Shown here: positions 24,110-34,486 of the stretch, piece after piece | How the letters are laid out: each line of letters begins with the position of its first letter | How positions within the stretch are numbered: the stretch's first letter is position 1 | Assembly: GCF_020687545.1 (NCBI RefSeq) | Contig: NZ_JAJEQX010000030.1 | Span: 1-45,140, forward strand | Length of the DNA stretch: 45,140 nt | From: Ruminococcus turbiniformis | GTDB taxonomy: Bacteria; Bacillota; Clostridia; Lachnospirales; Lachnospiraceae | Direction of reading: 5' to 3' | The notes under the pieces: generated by a model | What the model was told of the DNA's origin: nothing | The model's database searches: none | Seen by the model: the letters and a program-made list of their open reading frames with translations, nothing else | Translations under genes and position numbers: made by a program

Positions 24110-25268
24110 CCTTCACAAGAAATCCTTTAATTTTTTCATTTTCCATCCCCTCCTCCCTGAACTCAAACAGTGTTTTTGTATTAATCCTTCCTTCGCTGTA
24201 CCCGAGAATCTCTTCGATTCTCAGAACCCTTCTGCTCTTGTCTCTTAGTCTGCCGAGATGAATGATAATATCCAGAGCTGAGGCAAGCTGTCTTTGTATT
24301 GCCGGGAGAGGAAGATCAATTCCCATCATCATCATTGTTTCCAGACGGTGAAGCATATCTTCCGGATTGTTGGCATGCCCCGTTGACATGGAACCGCTGT
24401 GCCCGTTCAGCATTGCAGAAGATATCATATCCACAGTCTCGTCTCCCCTTACCTCCCCGACAATGATGCGGTCCGGCCTCATTCTGAGTGCCGATTTGAT
24501 CAGATCTCTTATCGTAACCGCACCCTCCCCTTCCAGATTTGCCCCTCTCGCCTCAAGACTTACAAGGTTTTCCACACCCTGTATTCTCAGCTCCGCATTG
24601 TCCTCAATCGTTATGATCCTTTCATCCTTCGGTATGTAATCTGACATTGCGTTTAAGAATGTTGTTTTTCCAGCCCCTGTGCCTCCGCTCACAAAAATGT
24701 TGTATTTCGAATAAACAAGTCCTCTGATAAAATCTGCAGCCTCCTGCGTAAGACTCTTCATGTTCACGAGCTGCTCCATTGTGATCGCATCCGAAGGGAA
24801 CTTCCTGATAGTCATAACAGGACCGTTTACCGCTACAGGTTTCAGAACCACATTTACCCGGGAGCCATCCGCAAGCCTTGCGTCTACAATGGGAGAAGAC
24901 TCATTGACGTACCGGTTAGCCCCGCCGACAATCTGCTGAATCACATCGCAAAGCCTGTCTTCTGAAAGGAAATGCCGGTCGGTCTTAAAAAGCCGTCCGT
25001 CCCTCTCATAAAAAATATTCTCCGTCCCGTTGACCATAATCTCTGTAACTGATTCGTCTTCTATCAGATCCTGAAGTATATCCAGTCTTCTGAAAGAATT
25101 AAACAACTGCCGCCCAAGCCTTATTTTTTCACTGAGCGGGAGAAATTCTTCTTTTCCCGCTTCCTCCAGAACCGATCTTATGACTTCCTGAAGTTCCTCT
25201 TCCCCGGTCTCCTTCGTCATATCGAGGCGAAGCATCACCTGCTCATACAGAATTTCCGTCCTGGTCAT
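24054..25268 (-). CDS. tadA: CpaF/TadA family secretion ATPase
   Basis: 404 aa. The N-terminal domain has the CpaF hallmark ILQDLIEDESVTEIMVNG (about 64-81). The ATPase core has Walker A SGGTGAGKTTFLNAM (about 194-208), the Asp box ITIEDNAELR, Walker B-like RMRPDRIIVGEVRG and the His box MSTGHANNPEDMLHRLE. This hexameric ATPase powers Tad pilus extension and probably retraction. ATG 25268 overlaps the preceding gene by 26 nt. Confidence 0.95.
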   Translation of the reverse strand: MTRTEILYEQVMLRLDMTKETGEEELQEVIRSVLEEAGKEEFLPLSEKIRLGRQLFNSFRRLDILQDLIEDESVTEIMVNGTENIFYERDGRLFKTDRHFLSEDRLCDVIQQIVGGANRYVNESSPIVDARLADGSRVNVVLKPVAVNGPVMTIRKFPSDAITMEQLVNMKSLTQEAADFIRGLVYSKYNIFVSGGTGAGKTTFLNAMSDYIPKDERIITIEDNAELRIQGVENLVSLEARGANLEGEGAVTIRDLIKSALRMRPDRIIVGEVRGDETVDMISSAMLNGHSGSMSTGHANNPEDMLHRLETMMMMGIDLPLPAIQRQLASALDIIIHLGRLRDKSRRVLRIEEILGYSEGRINTKTLFEFREEGMENEKIKGFLVKVGELENREKLVAAGYQKV

Positions 25269-26289
25269 TCTCAGATCCTGATCCTTTCTTTATCCCCGCT
25301 GCTTTTTTCATCTGCCGTCTGACCGTCTTTCTCAAAACATCCTCATATCCGGATTCTCTCAAATTATTCTCATACTGTTCCATCTTTGTATCAGATATGC
25401 TGTCGCATATATACGGGGTGTAAATCTTTGTGCATTTTCTCATGATCTCATACAGTCCGTTTATACAGTCTCCGAGATCAAGAATCACTGCCTCATAGAT
25501 ACATTCGTCACATATCCTGTCCAGAAGAGTGATCCACTCATCTTTGGATACCATTCTCAGATCCTGCTCATTATTCATTGGACTGATATAATCAAGCCCG
25601 TCTATCTGCCCTGTCATTGTGCTGATCTTAATTCCGTAGTCGGTCCTCTCCTGCTTCATACAGTAGATCAGATCTCCCAGATCGTATTCCGTCCTTCCGG
25701 AAAAGTAAAAATCTCCTCCGGAATATCCTTCCATATTCAGATACAGAACAGGGATCTGCGCAGCCAGCTTCTGTCCCAGCCGGATCGCAAACTTTGTTTT
25801 TCCGATTCTGTGGATCGGAGAATACACTCCTACAATTCCTCTGACTCCGGGCTCATCCCTGATCCGTACCACTCTCTTTCTCTGTTCCGGAACCGGACTT
25901 AAATATCTCTCGGACCGGTCCGGACTGCGCGTCTTTTTTATTCCTTTTCTCAGTTCTCTTACTATCGTATCCGCAGGCTGATACCTGAAAATATACGTAT
26001 ATCCGTCTCTTCTGCGCTGTGCATATTCCCTGTCATCCGTAAGGATAAAAAGATTTGCTCCTCCTGCTTTTTCACTCAGTTCGGCTTCGTACTCCTCACA
26101 GGTAAGAAGGATATCCGTTTTCCCTGACTCTGCAAATTCTTTCATTTTTCCCGCATCGCGGAAAAAATGAAACTGGTACTCCTCTGAAAAATGATCTTCC
26201 AGTACTTTCTGAAGATGCTCCGCATATTCTGTCTGTATATCACAGATCACAAAATGCCCTGATTCCTTATTTTTCTTTTCTTCTGACAT
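25243..26289 (-). CDS. TadZ/CpaE-like localisation protein with MinD-type domain
   Basis: 348 aa. An N-terminal atypical receiver-like domain (FVICDIQTEYAEHLQKVL..., TDILLTCEEYEAE, NLFILTDDREYAQRRRDG) is followed by a MinD/ParA-like domain. It includes a degenerate P-loop VYSPIHRIGKTKFAIRLGQKL, LYLNMEGYSGGDFYF and VILDLGDCINGLYEIMRKC. TadZ proteins place the Tad machine in the cell. First gene of the Tad operon. No clear Shine-Dalgarno precedes ATG 26289, which is odd for this genome and fits control at the leader. Confidence 0.78.
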   Translation of the reverse strand: MSEEKKNKESGHFVICDIQTEYAEHLQKVLEDHFSEEYQFHFFRDAGKMKEFAESGKTDILLTCEEYEAELSEKAGGANLFILTDDREYAQRRRDGYTYIFRYQPADTIVRELRKGIKKTRSPDRSERYLSPVPEQRKRVVRIRDEPGVRGIVGVYSPIHRIGKTKFAIRLGQKLAAQIPVLYLNMEGYSGGDFYFSGRTEYDLGDLIYCMKQERTDYGIKISTMTGQIDGLDYISPMNNEQDLRMVSKDEWITLLDRICDECIYEAVILDLGDCINGLYEIMRKCTKIYTPYICDSISDTKMEQYENNLRESGYEDVLRKTVRRQMKKAAGIKKGSGSENDQDGNSV

Positions 26290-26336
26290 AATCTGAATTT
26301 TGCCGCGATACTTTTGCAGCCTGAATAAAGATATAT

Positions 26337-26420
26337 GACAACCGGGTCCCTATTCCCGGCTTTACGATCCATCAGCATTCCCTCAAATGCTGAATCCGGC
26401 ATGTGATGTCTGCCGTGTAA
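26337..26420 (-). promoter_or_regulatory. Structured 5' leader of the Tad operon, possible divergent GEMM (c-di-GMP-I) riboswitch
   Basis: Minus-strand transcript of about 84 nt. Elements in order are ACACGGCAGAC, a hairpin (TTCAGCATT with AATGCTGAT), GATCGTAAAGCC, a GGG/CCC hairpin and CCCGGTTGTC. Canonical GEMM-I has GGCAAAC, a hairpin, GACGCAAAGCC and GCCGGGTTGCC in the same order. The match is close but not exact, and the usual GAAA tetraloop is missing. An alternative fold pairs CGGCA with TGCCG. Identity unproven; structured and well placed. Confidence 0.4.
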
Positions 26421-26425
26421 GACGC

Positions 26426-26454
26426 ATTATAAACGGCGGATTTCATTTTGTCCA
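26426..26454 (-). promoter_or_regulatory. Tad operon promoter inside the bofA terminator hairpin
   Basis: Minus strand -35 TGGACA (26454-26449), 17-nt spacer and perfect -10 TATAAT (26431-26426). The -35 lies in the loop, and the spacer contains the descending arm, of the terminator at 26431-26480. Predicted start is about 26419, at the edge of the structured leader. Confidence 0.6.
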
Positions 26455-26480
26455 GAGCAAAAATAAAATCCGCCGTTTTT
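26431..26480. terminator. Terminator downstream of bofA (bidirectional-looking)
   Basis: 13-bp perfect arms AAACGGCGGATTT (26431-26443) and AAATCCGCCGTTT (26466-26478). The plus strand ends in six T; the minus strand ends in TTTATAAT. It closes bofA on the minus strand. Confidence 0.8.
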
Positions 26481-26490
26481 TGTAAAATTC

Positions 26491-26733
26491 TCACAAAATC
26501 TGATAACACATAATCCCGTAAAGAAGCCCTACTCCCGGAATTCCAAGACTTCCGGATGTCAAAAATGATAACGCATTCAAACCTACATTAATTGAAGAAT
26601 CAGGCGGCAGCACATACTGATTAATAAAAAAAATCAGTGCCATCCCGATAAATGCGCGAATAAAAAAGTTGACTACAGCCGCCCCAATTTTCTTTCCCAA
26701 GTGTACCGCTTCCTTTCCGGACTTCTGATTCAT
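26491..26733 (-). CDS. bofA: BofA family pro-sigmaK processing inhibitor-like protein
   Basis: 80 aa. A basic N-terminus (MNQKSGKEAVHLGKK) precedes two hydrophobic segments (VNFFIRAFIGMALIFFINQYV and ALSFLTSGSLGIPGVGLLYGIM), the conserved NxxT..LGIPG pattern of BofA. In B. subtilis BofA holds SpoIVFB inactive in the outer forespore membrane. Clostridia often keep BofA without the full checkpoint, so function here is inferred. Upstream, toward gyrA, is a cluster of DnaA boxes. Confidence 0.85.
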   Translation of the reverse strand: MNQKSGKEAVHLGKKIGAAVVNFFIRAFIGMALIFFINQYVLPPDSSINVGLNALSFLTSGSLGIPGVGLLYGIMCYQIL

Positions 26734-26779
26734 TTTATTCCGAAATGGCCTTTTTTATTCTTTTTGCTCAAAGCAGAAG

Positions 26780-26901
26780 TTATCCACACTATACAACAAA
26801 AAGGGACAAAAAATGTGGATAAACTCATCGCTTATCCACACCTTTTCTACTCATTTTTTAATTATCCAAAAGTTATCCACACAGTTATCAACTTATCAAC
26901 T
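26780..26901. promoter_or_regulatory. Dense DnaA-box cluster between gyrA and bofA
   Basis: Four perfect boxes: TTATCCACA at 26780-26788, 26832-26840 and 26873-26881, and TGTGGATAA at 26814-26822. One 8/9 box lies at 26862-26870, and two TTATCAACT half-matches (26885-26893, 26893-26901) run into the gyrA stop. This exceeds the dnaA upstream region in perfect boxes. Confidence 0.85.
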
Positions 26902-29397
26902 GTTTTCCTCTTCTGATTCATCCATGATCTCAACCTGTTCTCCGTCGATTTCTGCCGATGCCTTTCTTACTTTTGCAACACTGGCCACTTTTTCATGTTC
27001 CGGAAGGTTGATAAGTTTTACACCGGAGGTAATTCTGCCGTATACAGAGATATCGGAGCATTTCATGCGGATAATGATTCCCTCTGTGTTGATAATCATG
27101 ATCTCACTGTCTTCATCAACAGCCTTCATTCCGACAACATTTCCTGTCTTCTCTGTGATCTTATAGCATTTTACACCTTTTCCGCCACGGTTCTGTCTGG
27201 TGAATTCCTCCATGCTTGTCCTCTTGCCCATTCCCTTTTCAGATACGACAAGAAGATCTTTTCCCTGGCTGCTGATCTGCATTCCGATCACAACATCATT
27301 GTCTGTAAGATTCATTCCTCTCACACCCATGGAAACTCTGCCGGTAGAGCGGACGTCAGTCTCTTTGAATCTGATGCACTGTCCGTATTTTGTGACAAGC
27401 AGGATATCCTGTTCGTTGTCTGTCACTTTTACTTCGATCAGTCTGTCGTCTTCTCTTAAAGCAATTGCCGCAAGTCCCGTCTTTCTTACGTTTGCGTATT
27501 CCTGAATCGGAGTCTTCTTCACAAGGCCCTTCTCCGTTGCCATGAAGAGATATTTGCCCTCTTCATATTCATAGATCGGAATCATAGCCGTAATCTTTTC
27601 TTCCGGCATCAGCTGGAGAAGATTGATAATCGCGGTTCCTCTCGCGGTTCTTCCGGCTTCCGGAATTTCGTATCCTTTCATACGGTATACGCGCCCTGTA
27701 TTTGTAAAGAACATAATATAATGGTGCGTCGTCGTTACAAACAGCTCCCGGATATAATCATCCTCAAGAGTCTGCATTCCCTTGATTCCTTTTCCGCCAC
27801 GGTTCTGGCTCTTGAATGTATCCATGCTCATTCTCTTGATATACCCGAGATTTGTCATGGTGATTACAACATTCTCTCTCGGAATCAAATCTTCCATGGA
27901 AATATCGTATTCGTCGTAGCCGATGCGTGTTCTTCTGTCATCGCCGTATTTTTCCGAAATGACAAGAATTTCTTTTCTGATCACACCAAGAAGCAGTTTT
28001 CTGTCGGCAAGAATCGCCTTGTACTCCTCGATCTTTTTCATCAGTTCCGCATATTCTGCCTCGATCTTTTCTCTTTCCAGACCTGTCAGAGCTCTCAGAC
28101 GCATATCCACAATCGCCTGAGCCTGAACATCTGTCAGTTCAAACCTCTCCATGAGTTCTGCCTTGGCGATCTGCACTGTCTTTGATCCGCGGATGATGCG
28201 GATTACTTCATCGATATTATCAAGAGCGATGAGCAGTCCCTGTAAAATATGAGCTCTCTCTTCTGCTTTATTCAGATCATATTTCGTTCTTCTTGTCACG
28301 ACTTCTTCCTGATGCTGGAGATAATAGCTCAGCATGTCAAGAAGGTTCATGACTTTCGGCTGATTGTTGACAAGCGCAAGCATGATCACACCGAAGGTAT
28401 CCTGAAGCTGCGTATGTTTATAGAGCTGATTGAGGATGACATTCGGATTGACATCTCTCCTGAGCTCGATGCAGATTCTCATTCCCTCGCGGCTTGACTG
28501 GTCGCTTAAATCTGTAATTCCGTCGATCTTCTTATCTCTGACAAGTTCAGCGATCTTCTCGATCAGTCTTGCCTTGTTCACCATAAACGGAAGCTCTGTC
28601 ACAATGATTCTGTTCTTTCCGTTCTGCATGGGTTCGATGTTTGTGATCGCCCTTACTCTGATCTTTCCTCTTCCGGTCCGGTATGCTTCCTCAATTCCTC
28701 TCGTTCCGAGAATCTCCGCACCGGTCGGGAAATCAGGTCCCTTGATTATTTTCAGAATATCTTCTATCGTTGTCTCGCCGTTTTCCTCGATCTGGTCGTC
28801 AATGATTTTCACAACGGCGCCGATCACTTCTCTCAGATTATGAGGCGGGATGTTTGTCGCCATTCCGACGGCAATTCCCGATGTTCCGTTTACAAGAAGA
28901 TTCGGAAACCTGGACGGAAGAACAGTCGGTTCTTTCTCCGTCTCATCGAAGTTTGGAGTAAAATCAACGGTATCTTTGTTGATGTCCGCTGTCATCTCCA
29001 TGGATATTTTACTCAGGCGCGCCTCTGTGTAACGCATGGCCGCCGCGCCGTCCCCGTCCACAGAACCGAAATTTCCGTGTCCGTCCACGAGAGGATATCT
29101 TGTGGACCAGTCCTGAGCCAGATTTACCAGGGCTCCGTAAATAGAGCTGTCTCCATGGGGATGATATTTACCCATTGTATCACCGACGATACGCGCACAT
29201 TTACGATGCGGTTTGTCGGGACCGTTGTTCAGTTCAATCATGGAATAGAGAATTCTTCTCTGCACAGGCTTCAAACCGTCTCTTACATCCGGAAGAGCAC
29301 GGGCCGCGATTACACTCATCGCGTAATCGATATAAGAAGTCTCCATTGTTTTCTTCAGGTCGACCTCGTGAACTTTATCAAAAATATTATCTTCCAT
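26896..29397 (-). CDS. gyrA: DNA gyrase subunit A
   Basis: 833 aa. The winged-helix/tower region carries the catalytic Tyr in [10 protein letters not shown] (Y123). The GyrA box [10 protein letters not shown] (a second QNRGGKGVK follows further on) marks true gyrase rather than topo IV. The C-terminal part is six beta-pinwheel blades and an acidic tail. The quinolone pocket reads HGDSSIYG (81-88); the residue equivalent to E. coli Asp87 is Gly88, while Ser83 is kept as S84. Introduces negative supercoils with GyrB. Separated from gyrB by 334 bp of structured repeats, so probably separately controlled. GGAGA before ATG 29397. Confidence 0.97.
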   Translation of the reverse strand: MEDNIFDKVHEVDLKKTMETSYIDYAMSVIAARALPDVRDGLKPVQRRILYSMIELNNGPDKPHRKCARIVGDTMGKYHPHGDSSIYGALVNLAQDWSTRYPLVDGHGNFGSVDGDGAAAMRYTEARLSKISMEMTADINKDTVDFTPNFDETEKEPTVLPSRFPNLLVNGTSGIAVGMATNIPPHNLREVIGAVVKIIDDQIEENGETTIEDILKIIKGPDFPTGAEILGTRGIEEAYRTGRGKIRVRAITNIEPMQNGKNRIIVTELPFMVNKARLIEKIAELVRDKKIDGITDLSDQSSREGMRICIELRRDVNPNVILNQLYKHTQLQDTFGVIMLALVNNQPKVMNLLDMLSYYLQHQEEVVTRRTKYDLNKAEERAHILQGLLIALDNIDEVIRIIRGSKTVQIAKAELMERFELTDVQAQAIVDMRLRALTGLEREKIEAEYAELMKKIEEYKAILADRKLLLGVIRKEILVISEKYGDDRRTRIGYDEYDISMEDLIPRENVVITMTNLGYIKRMSMDTFKSQNRGGKGIKGMQTLEDDYIRELFVTTTHHYIMFFTNTGRVYRMKGYEIPEAGRTARGTAIINLLQLMPEEKITAMIPIYEYEEGKYLFMATEKGLVKKTPIQEYANVRKTGLAAIALREDDRLIEVKVTDNEQDILLVTKYGQCIRFKETDVRSTGRVSMGVRGMNLTDNDVVIGMQISSQGKDLLVVSEKGMGKRTSMEEFTRQNRGGKGVKCYKITEKTGNVVGMKAVDEDSEIMIINTEGIIIRMKCSDISVYGRITSGVKLINLPEHEKVASVAKVRKASAEIDGEQVEIMDESEEENS

Positions 29398-29445
29398 TGA
29401 TTATCTCCTTCTTGCTGTATTAAGATACCCCTGCTCCTGTCTCCG

Positions 29446-29625
29446 GTTCAAAAAACTTCGTTTTCTCGCCGGGCGGCGGCTTCCGCTCCTGCCTCCAGTT
29501 CAAAAAACTTCGTTTTTTTCACCAAGCGGCGGCTTCCGCTCCTGCCTCAGTTCAAAAAACTTCGTTTTTTTCACCAAGCGGCGGCTTCCGCTCCTGCCTC
29601 AGTTCAAAAAACTTCGTTTTTTTCA
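29446..29625. repeat. 52-bp tandem repeats between gyrB and gyrA
   Basis: The segment starting GTTCAAAAAACTTCG begins at 29446, 29498, 29550 and 29602, exactly 52 bp apart; copies 2-4 are almost identical. Each contains two mini-hairpins, AAAAAAC/GTTTTTT and GCGG/CCGC. The units are contiguous, with no spacers. Confidence 0.9.
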
Positions 29626-29628
29626 CTG

Positions 29629-29701
29629 GGTTGGCATTTCCAATGCCAACCTTGCCGCTCCCTCTGAGACAGAAATCCGGATAAATCCGATTTCTGCCTC
29701 A
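29629..29701. other. Two strong hairpins next to gyrB
   Basis: Hairpin 1 has GGTTGGCATT and AATGCCAACC (29629-29651), a 3-nt loop and a perfect 10-bp stem. Hairpin 2 is at 29665-29701: CAGAAAT, then CGGAT, pair with ATCCG and ATTTCTG around a two-base turn, with TGAG/CTCA closing. It lies 31 bp after the gyrB stop on the minus strand; no T-run follows, but together they may block read-through or RNA decay. Confidence 0.65.
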
Positions 29702-29731
29702 CAGTGACCGCCCGACAGTCGCTGTAAATTG

Positions 29732-31669
<1,938 letters not shown>

Positions 31670-31680
31670 TTAATAACCTC

Positions 31681-32769
31681 CTAATTTGCGTTTACAACAT
31701 GTCCGTTTCTGATGTGAAAGATCCTGTTGATCGAAAACCTGTGATTTACGAATTCATCCAGGCCGGTACATGTGATTATCGTCTGTATGTCATGAATCGT
31801 GTCCAGTAAATAGTTTTGCCGGTGTTTGTCCAGTTCAGACAGAACATCGTCAAGAAGAAGGATCGGAGTATCCTTTATCTCTTCTTTCACCAGTTCTATC
31901 TCAGAAAGCTTCAGGGAAAGCGCGGCAGTTCTCTGCTGTCCCTGTGAACCGAATTTTCTTATATCAATCCCGTTTCCCGCATTGAAGCATATGTCGTCTC
32001 TGTGCGGACCTACGGTCGTACTCTTCATGCGGATATCCCTTTCCCGGTATCTTCTCAGCGCCTCTTCCAGACTCATATTTCCGGTGCTCTCCTCATACGA
32101 CAGAGAGATGCTTTCCCTTCCACCTGTCAGTTTGCTGTGTATACCGGAAATTATTTTGTTAATCTGTTCAATAAATTCTTTTCGTCTTTCCAGAATTTTC
32201 ATCCCGTATGCTGCAAGCTGCATATCCCATATATCCAGAGTATCCACCAGATGATTCTGCGCATATATATCTTTGAGCAGGGAATTTCTTTGATTGATGA
32301 CCCGATTATAGTTTGAAAGGTTGCTGAGATAAATTTTGTCAAGCTGTGAAAGTTCCAGATCAATAAATCTTCTTCTGCCGGAAGGTCCCTCTTTGATGAT
32401 ATTGAGATCCTCCGGAGAAAAAAACACAAAATTTACAATACCGAACAGCTCTCCCGCCCGTCTTATCGGAACTTTATCAATTGCAATCCCCTTGGGACTG
32501 TTCTTCTTCAGATGCATGTCGATCTGAAAGGTAACCCCTCTCTTTTCAACCGTCGTTTCAATATGGGATTCATCATAACCAAACTGTATGATATCTCTGT
32601 CTTTTGTTCCTCTGTGCGATTTTGTCGTTCCGGACAGATACAGAGCCTCGAGAATATTTGTCTTTCCCTGGGCATTGTCCCCGTACAGGATGTTGGTATC
32701 CGGATCAAAATTCAAGTCCAACAGATCGTAATTTCTGTAGTTTTTAAGCTTTAAAGATTTGATTACCAT
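31681..32769 (-). CDS. recF: DNA replication and repair protein RecF
   Basis: 362 aa SMC-like ATPase: the start MVIKSLKLKNYRNYDLLDL, Walker A YGDNAQGKTNILEAL (about 34-48), signature KFGSQGQQRTAALSLKLSE and Walker B ILLLDDVLSELD. RecF with RecO/RecR directs RecA to ssDNA gaps. Classic dnaA-dnaN-S4-recF-gyrB order. RBS before ATG 32769 is weak (GGGAATG). Confidence 0.97.
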   Translation of the reverse strand: MVIKSLKLKNYRNYDLLDLNFDPDTNILYGDNAQGKTNILEALYLSGTTKSHRGTKDRDIIQFGYDESHIETTVEKRGVTFQIDMHLKKNSPKGIAIDKVPIRRAGELFGIVNFVFFSPEDLNIIKEGPSGRRRFIDLELSQLDKIYLSNLSNYNRVINQRNSLLKDIYAQNHLVDTLDIWDMQLAAYGMKILERRKEFIEQINKIISGIHSKLTGGRESISLSYEESTGNMSLEEALRRYRERDIRMKSTTVGPHRDDICFNAGNGIDIRKFGSQGQQRTAALSLKLSEIELVKEEIKDTPILLLDDVLSELDKHRQNYLLDTIHDIQTIITCTGLDEFVNHRFSINRIFHIRNGHVVNAN

Positions 32770-32835
32770 AACATTCCCATTTAACTTATTTTACACTTTT
32801 TTCCGCCCTTTTTCAATCTGATTCGCGGATTACGG

Positions 32836-33051
32836 CTATACTGTTATCTTAATCTCTCTCCCGTCATATGACGCGGTATCGTCTTTATAAAGCTTTCTTC
32901 CTCTGCGGACTTCCGTCTCACCGTTCACTTTTACAAGGCCTTCCTGAATCACTTCTTTCGCCTCTGCTCCGGACTCTACGAAACCGGCAGCTTTTAAAAC
33001 CTGTCCGAGCCGGATGAATTCTTCTCCGGCTCTCAGCTGAAATATTTCCAT
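32836..33051 (-). CDS. yaaA: S4-domain RNA-binding protein (YaaA type)
   Basis: 71 aa, a single S4 domain: EEFIRLGQVLKAAGFVESGAEAKEVIQEG followed by VKVNGETEVRRGRKLY. It is found between dnaN and recF in many Firmicutes; B. subtilis YaaA (RlbA) is implicated in 50S assembly. It lies 12 bp after dnaN and 66 bp before recF. Confidence 0.92.
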   Translation of the reverse strand: MEIFQLRAGEEFIRLGQVLKAAGFVESGAEAKEVIQEGLVKVNGETEVRRGRKLYKDDTASYDGREIKITV

Positions 33052-33063
33052 TCTTCTTCTCCT

Positions 33064-34173
33064 CTATACCGCCGCGTTGAAATTTACAGGAAGAATCAGG
33101 TAAATATAACTCTGATCCTCATTCCTGATAAAGCACGGCGCCTTTGCGTTCATGAAATACAGATCCACTTCCTCATCGTCGATCACGCGCAGCGCATCGA
33201 TTAAGAACTTCGGGTTAAACCCGATCAGAAGATCTTTTCCCTCCTTGATGCACATAATCACCTCATCCATGGAACCGACCTGTGAACGGATCTTAAGCTC
33301 CATGGACTCGTCCCTGATATCGATGATAATCGGCTTTTTGTCTCCCTCTTTGATCAGGAGAGTCGCCCTGTCGATACAGTCTAACAGTTCTCTTTTATTG
33401 ATTCTGACTTTCGTCTCATAATCACTCGAGAGCATCTGATCGATCCTGAAATATTCTCCCTCGATCAGTCTTGACACAACAACCGTTCTGTCAAACTCAA
33501 ACACAATATGATTTTTCGTAAATGAGATATCGACTTCGGCCTCCGCCTCGCCGCCGATAATCTTGCTGATCTCCTGAAGTGTCTTTCCCGGAACGATCAC
33601 CTTCTTCGGAGCATAGGAATCCTTCAGTTCAATCCTGCGGATCGAAATTCTGTGTCCGTCGAGGGATACAACCTTCAGCGTATTGTCATCAATTTCAAAA
33701 AGCTCGCCAGTCATCATCTTGTTTGTATCGCTGTCCGCAATGGAGAAGATTGTCTGACGGATCACCTCTTTGAGAGTAAACTCGGAAACAGTGATAAAAT
33801 CATCCTTTTCAATCACCGGAAGATAGGAAAAATCATCTCCGGGCTGGGAGGCAATATTGAATTTTGCTTTCTCACATGTGATCAGAGCCTGGTTTTCTCC
33901 CTGAGACTCGATGACGATTTCACTGTCCGGAAGTTTTCTGACAATCTCGGAAAAGATTCTGGCATTCAGTGCAAGGATTCCTCTCTCAATGATCTCTCCG
34001 TCGATCGACGTCTCGATTCCCAGTTCCATATCGTTGGCTGTCAGTCTGATCACATCGGTTGATGCATCGATCAGAATACATTCAAGGATCGGCATTGTTG
34101 TCTTGGACGGAACAGCCTTTGATACAATGCTCACTCCTTTTGAAAGATTTGATTTTGTACAGATGATCTTCAT
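33064..34173 (-). CDS. dnaN: DNA polymerase III beta subunit (sliding clamp)
   Basis: 369 aa from ATG 34173 (MKIICTKSNLSKGVSIV), chosen because AAAGGAG precedes it and the length matches the family; upstream in-frame codons to 34302 run into the DnaA-box region. Three clamp repeats are visible (TMPILECILI, DGHRISIRRIELKD, and the C-terminal YIYLILPVNFNAAV, where other clamps have MPMR/L). Forms the dimeric ring that tethers polymerase. Confidence 0.97.
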   Translation of the reverse strand: MKIICTKSNLSKGVSIVSKAVPSKTTMPILECILIDASTDVIRLTANDMELGIETSIDGEIIERGILALNARIFSEIVRKLPDSEIVIESQGENQALITCEKAKFNIASQPGDDFSYLPVIEKDDFITVSEFTLKEVIRQTIFSIADSDTNKMMTGELFEIDDNTLKVVSLDGHRISIRRIELKDSYAPKKVIVPGKTLQEISKIIGGEAEAEVDISFTKNHIVFEFDRTVVVSRLIEGEYFRIDQMLSSDYETKVRINKRELLDCIDRATLLIKEGDKKPIIIDIRDESMELKIRSQVGSMDEVIMCIKEGKDLLIGFNPKFLIDALRVIDDEEVDLYFMNAKAPCFIRNEDQSYIYLILPVNFNAAV

Positions 34174-34202
34174 GAGATTAAGACTCCTTTCATTTTCAGG
34201 TG

Positions 34203-34464
34203 TGTGGATATCACAATCACACGCGCGGTAATGTATATTGGTATTAAATGGATTCCGTATCCGTATCCGTAGGGGCTGTGAATAAGTTAATAACTGCTTC
34301 AAAGCCTTGAAAAATAAGGGGTTGTCCAGTTGGATAAGTATGTTGGTTACGACTGGATGACGTGGGGACGATGTGGGGATAATCTCTGTGGCCTGAAAAA
34401 GGTTTTTGAGTTATTCACTGCTTTCCACACAGTATTCCATATGGTTTCAACATACTTATCAACA
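34203..34464. promoter_or_regulatory. dnaA-dnaN intergenic DnaA-box region
   Basis: The 313-bp gap has no ORF. It holds near-consensus (8/9) DnaA boxes: TGTGGATAT 34203-34211, TGTGAATAA 34277-34285, TGGGGATAA 34374-34382 and TTATCAACA 34456-34464, plus weaker ones (GTTGGATAA 34329, TTATTCACT 34411). This forms the second half of a bipartite Firmicute-style origin, and the dnaN promoter must lie here too. Confidence 0.6.
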
Positions 34465-34486
34465 TATAATGTGAGTTATGCCGCTT

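Noticed and set aside
26337..26420. CsrA target leader (several GGA motifs, two in or beside loops)
   Set aside because: GGA is too common and no ANGGA consensus sits at the RBS; the GEMM-like order of motifs explains the leader better.
29446..29625. Possible CRISPR array
   Set aside because: Repeats are 52 bp and contiguous with no variable spacers, and no cas genes are present; a simple tandem repeat.
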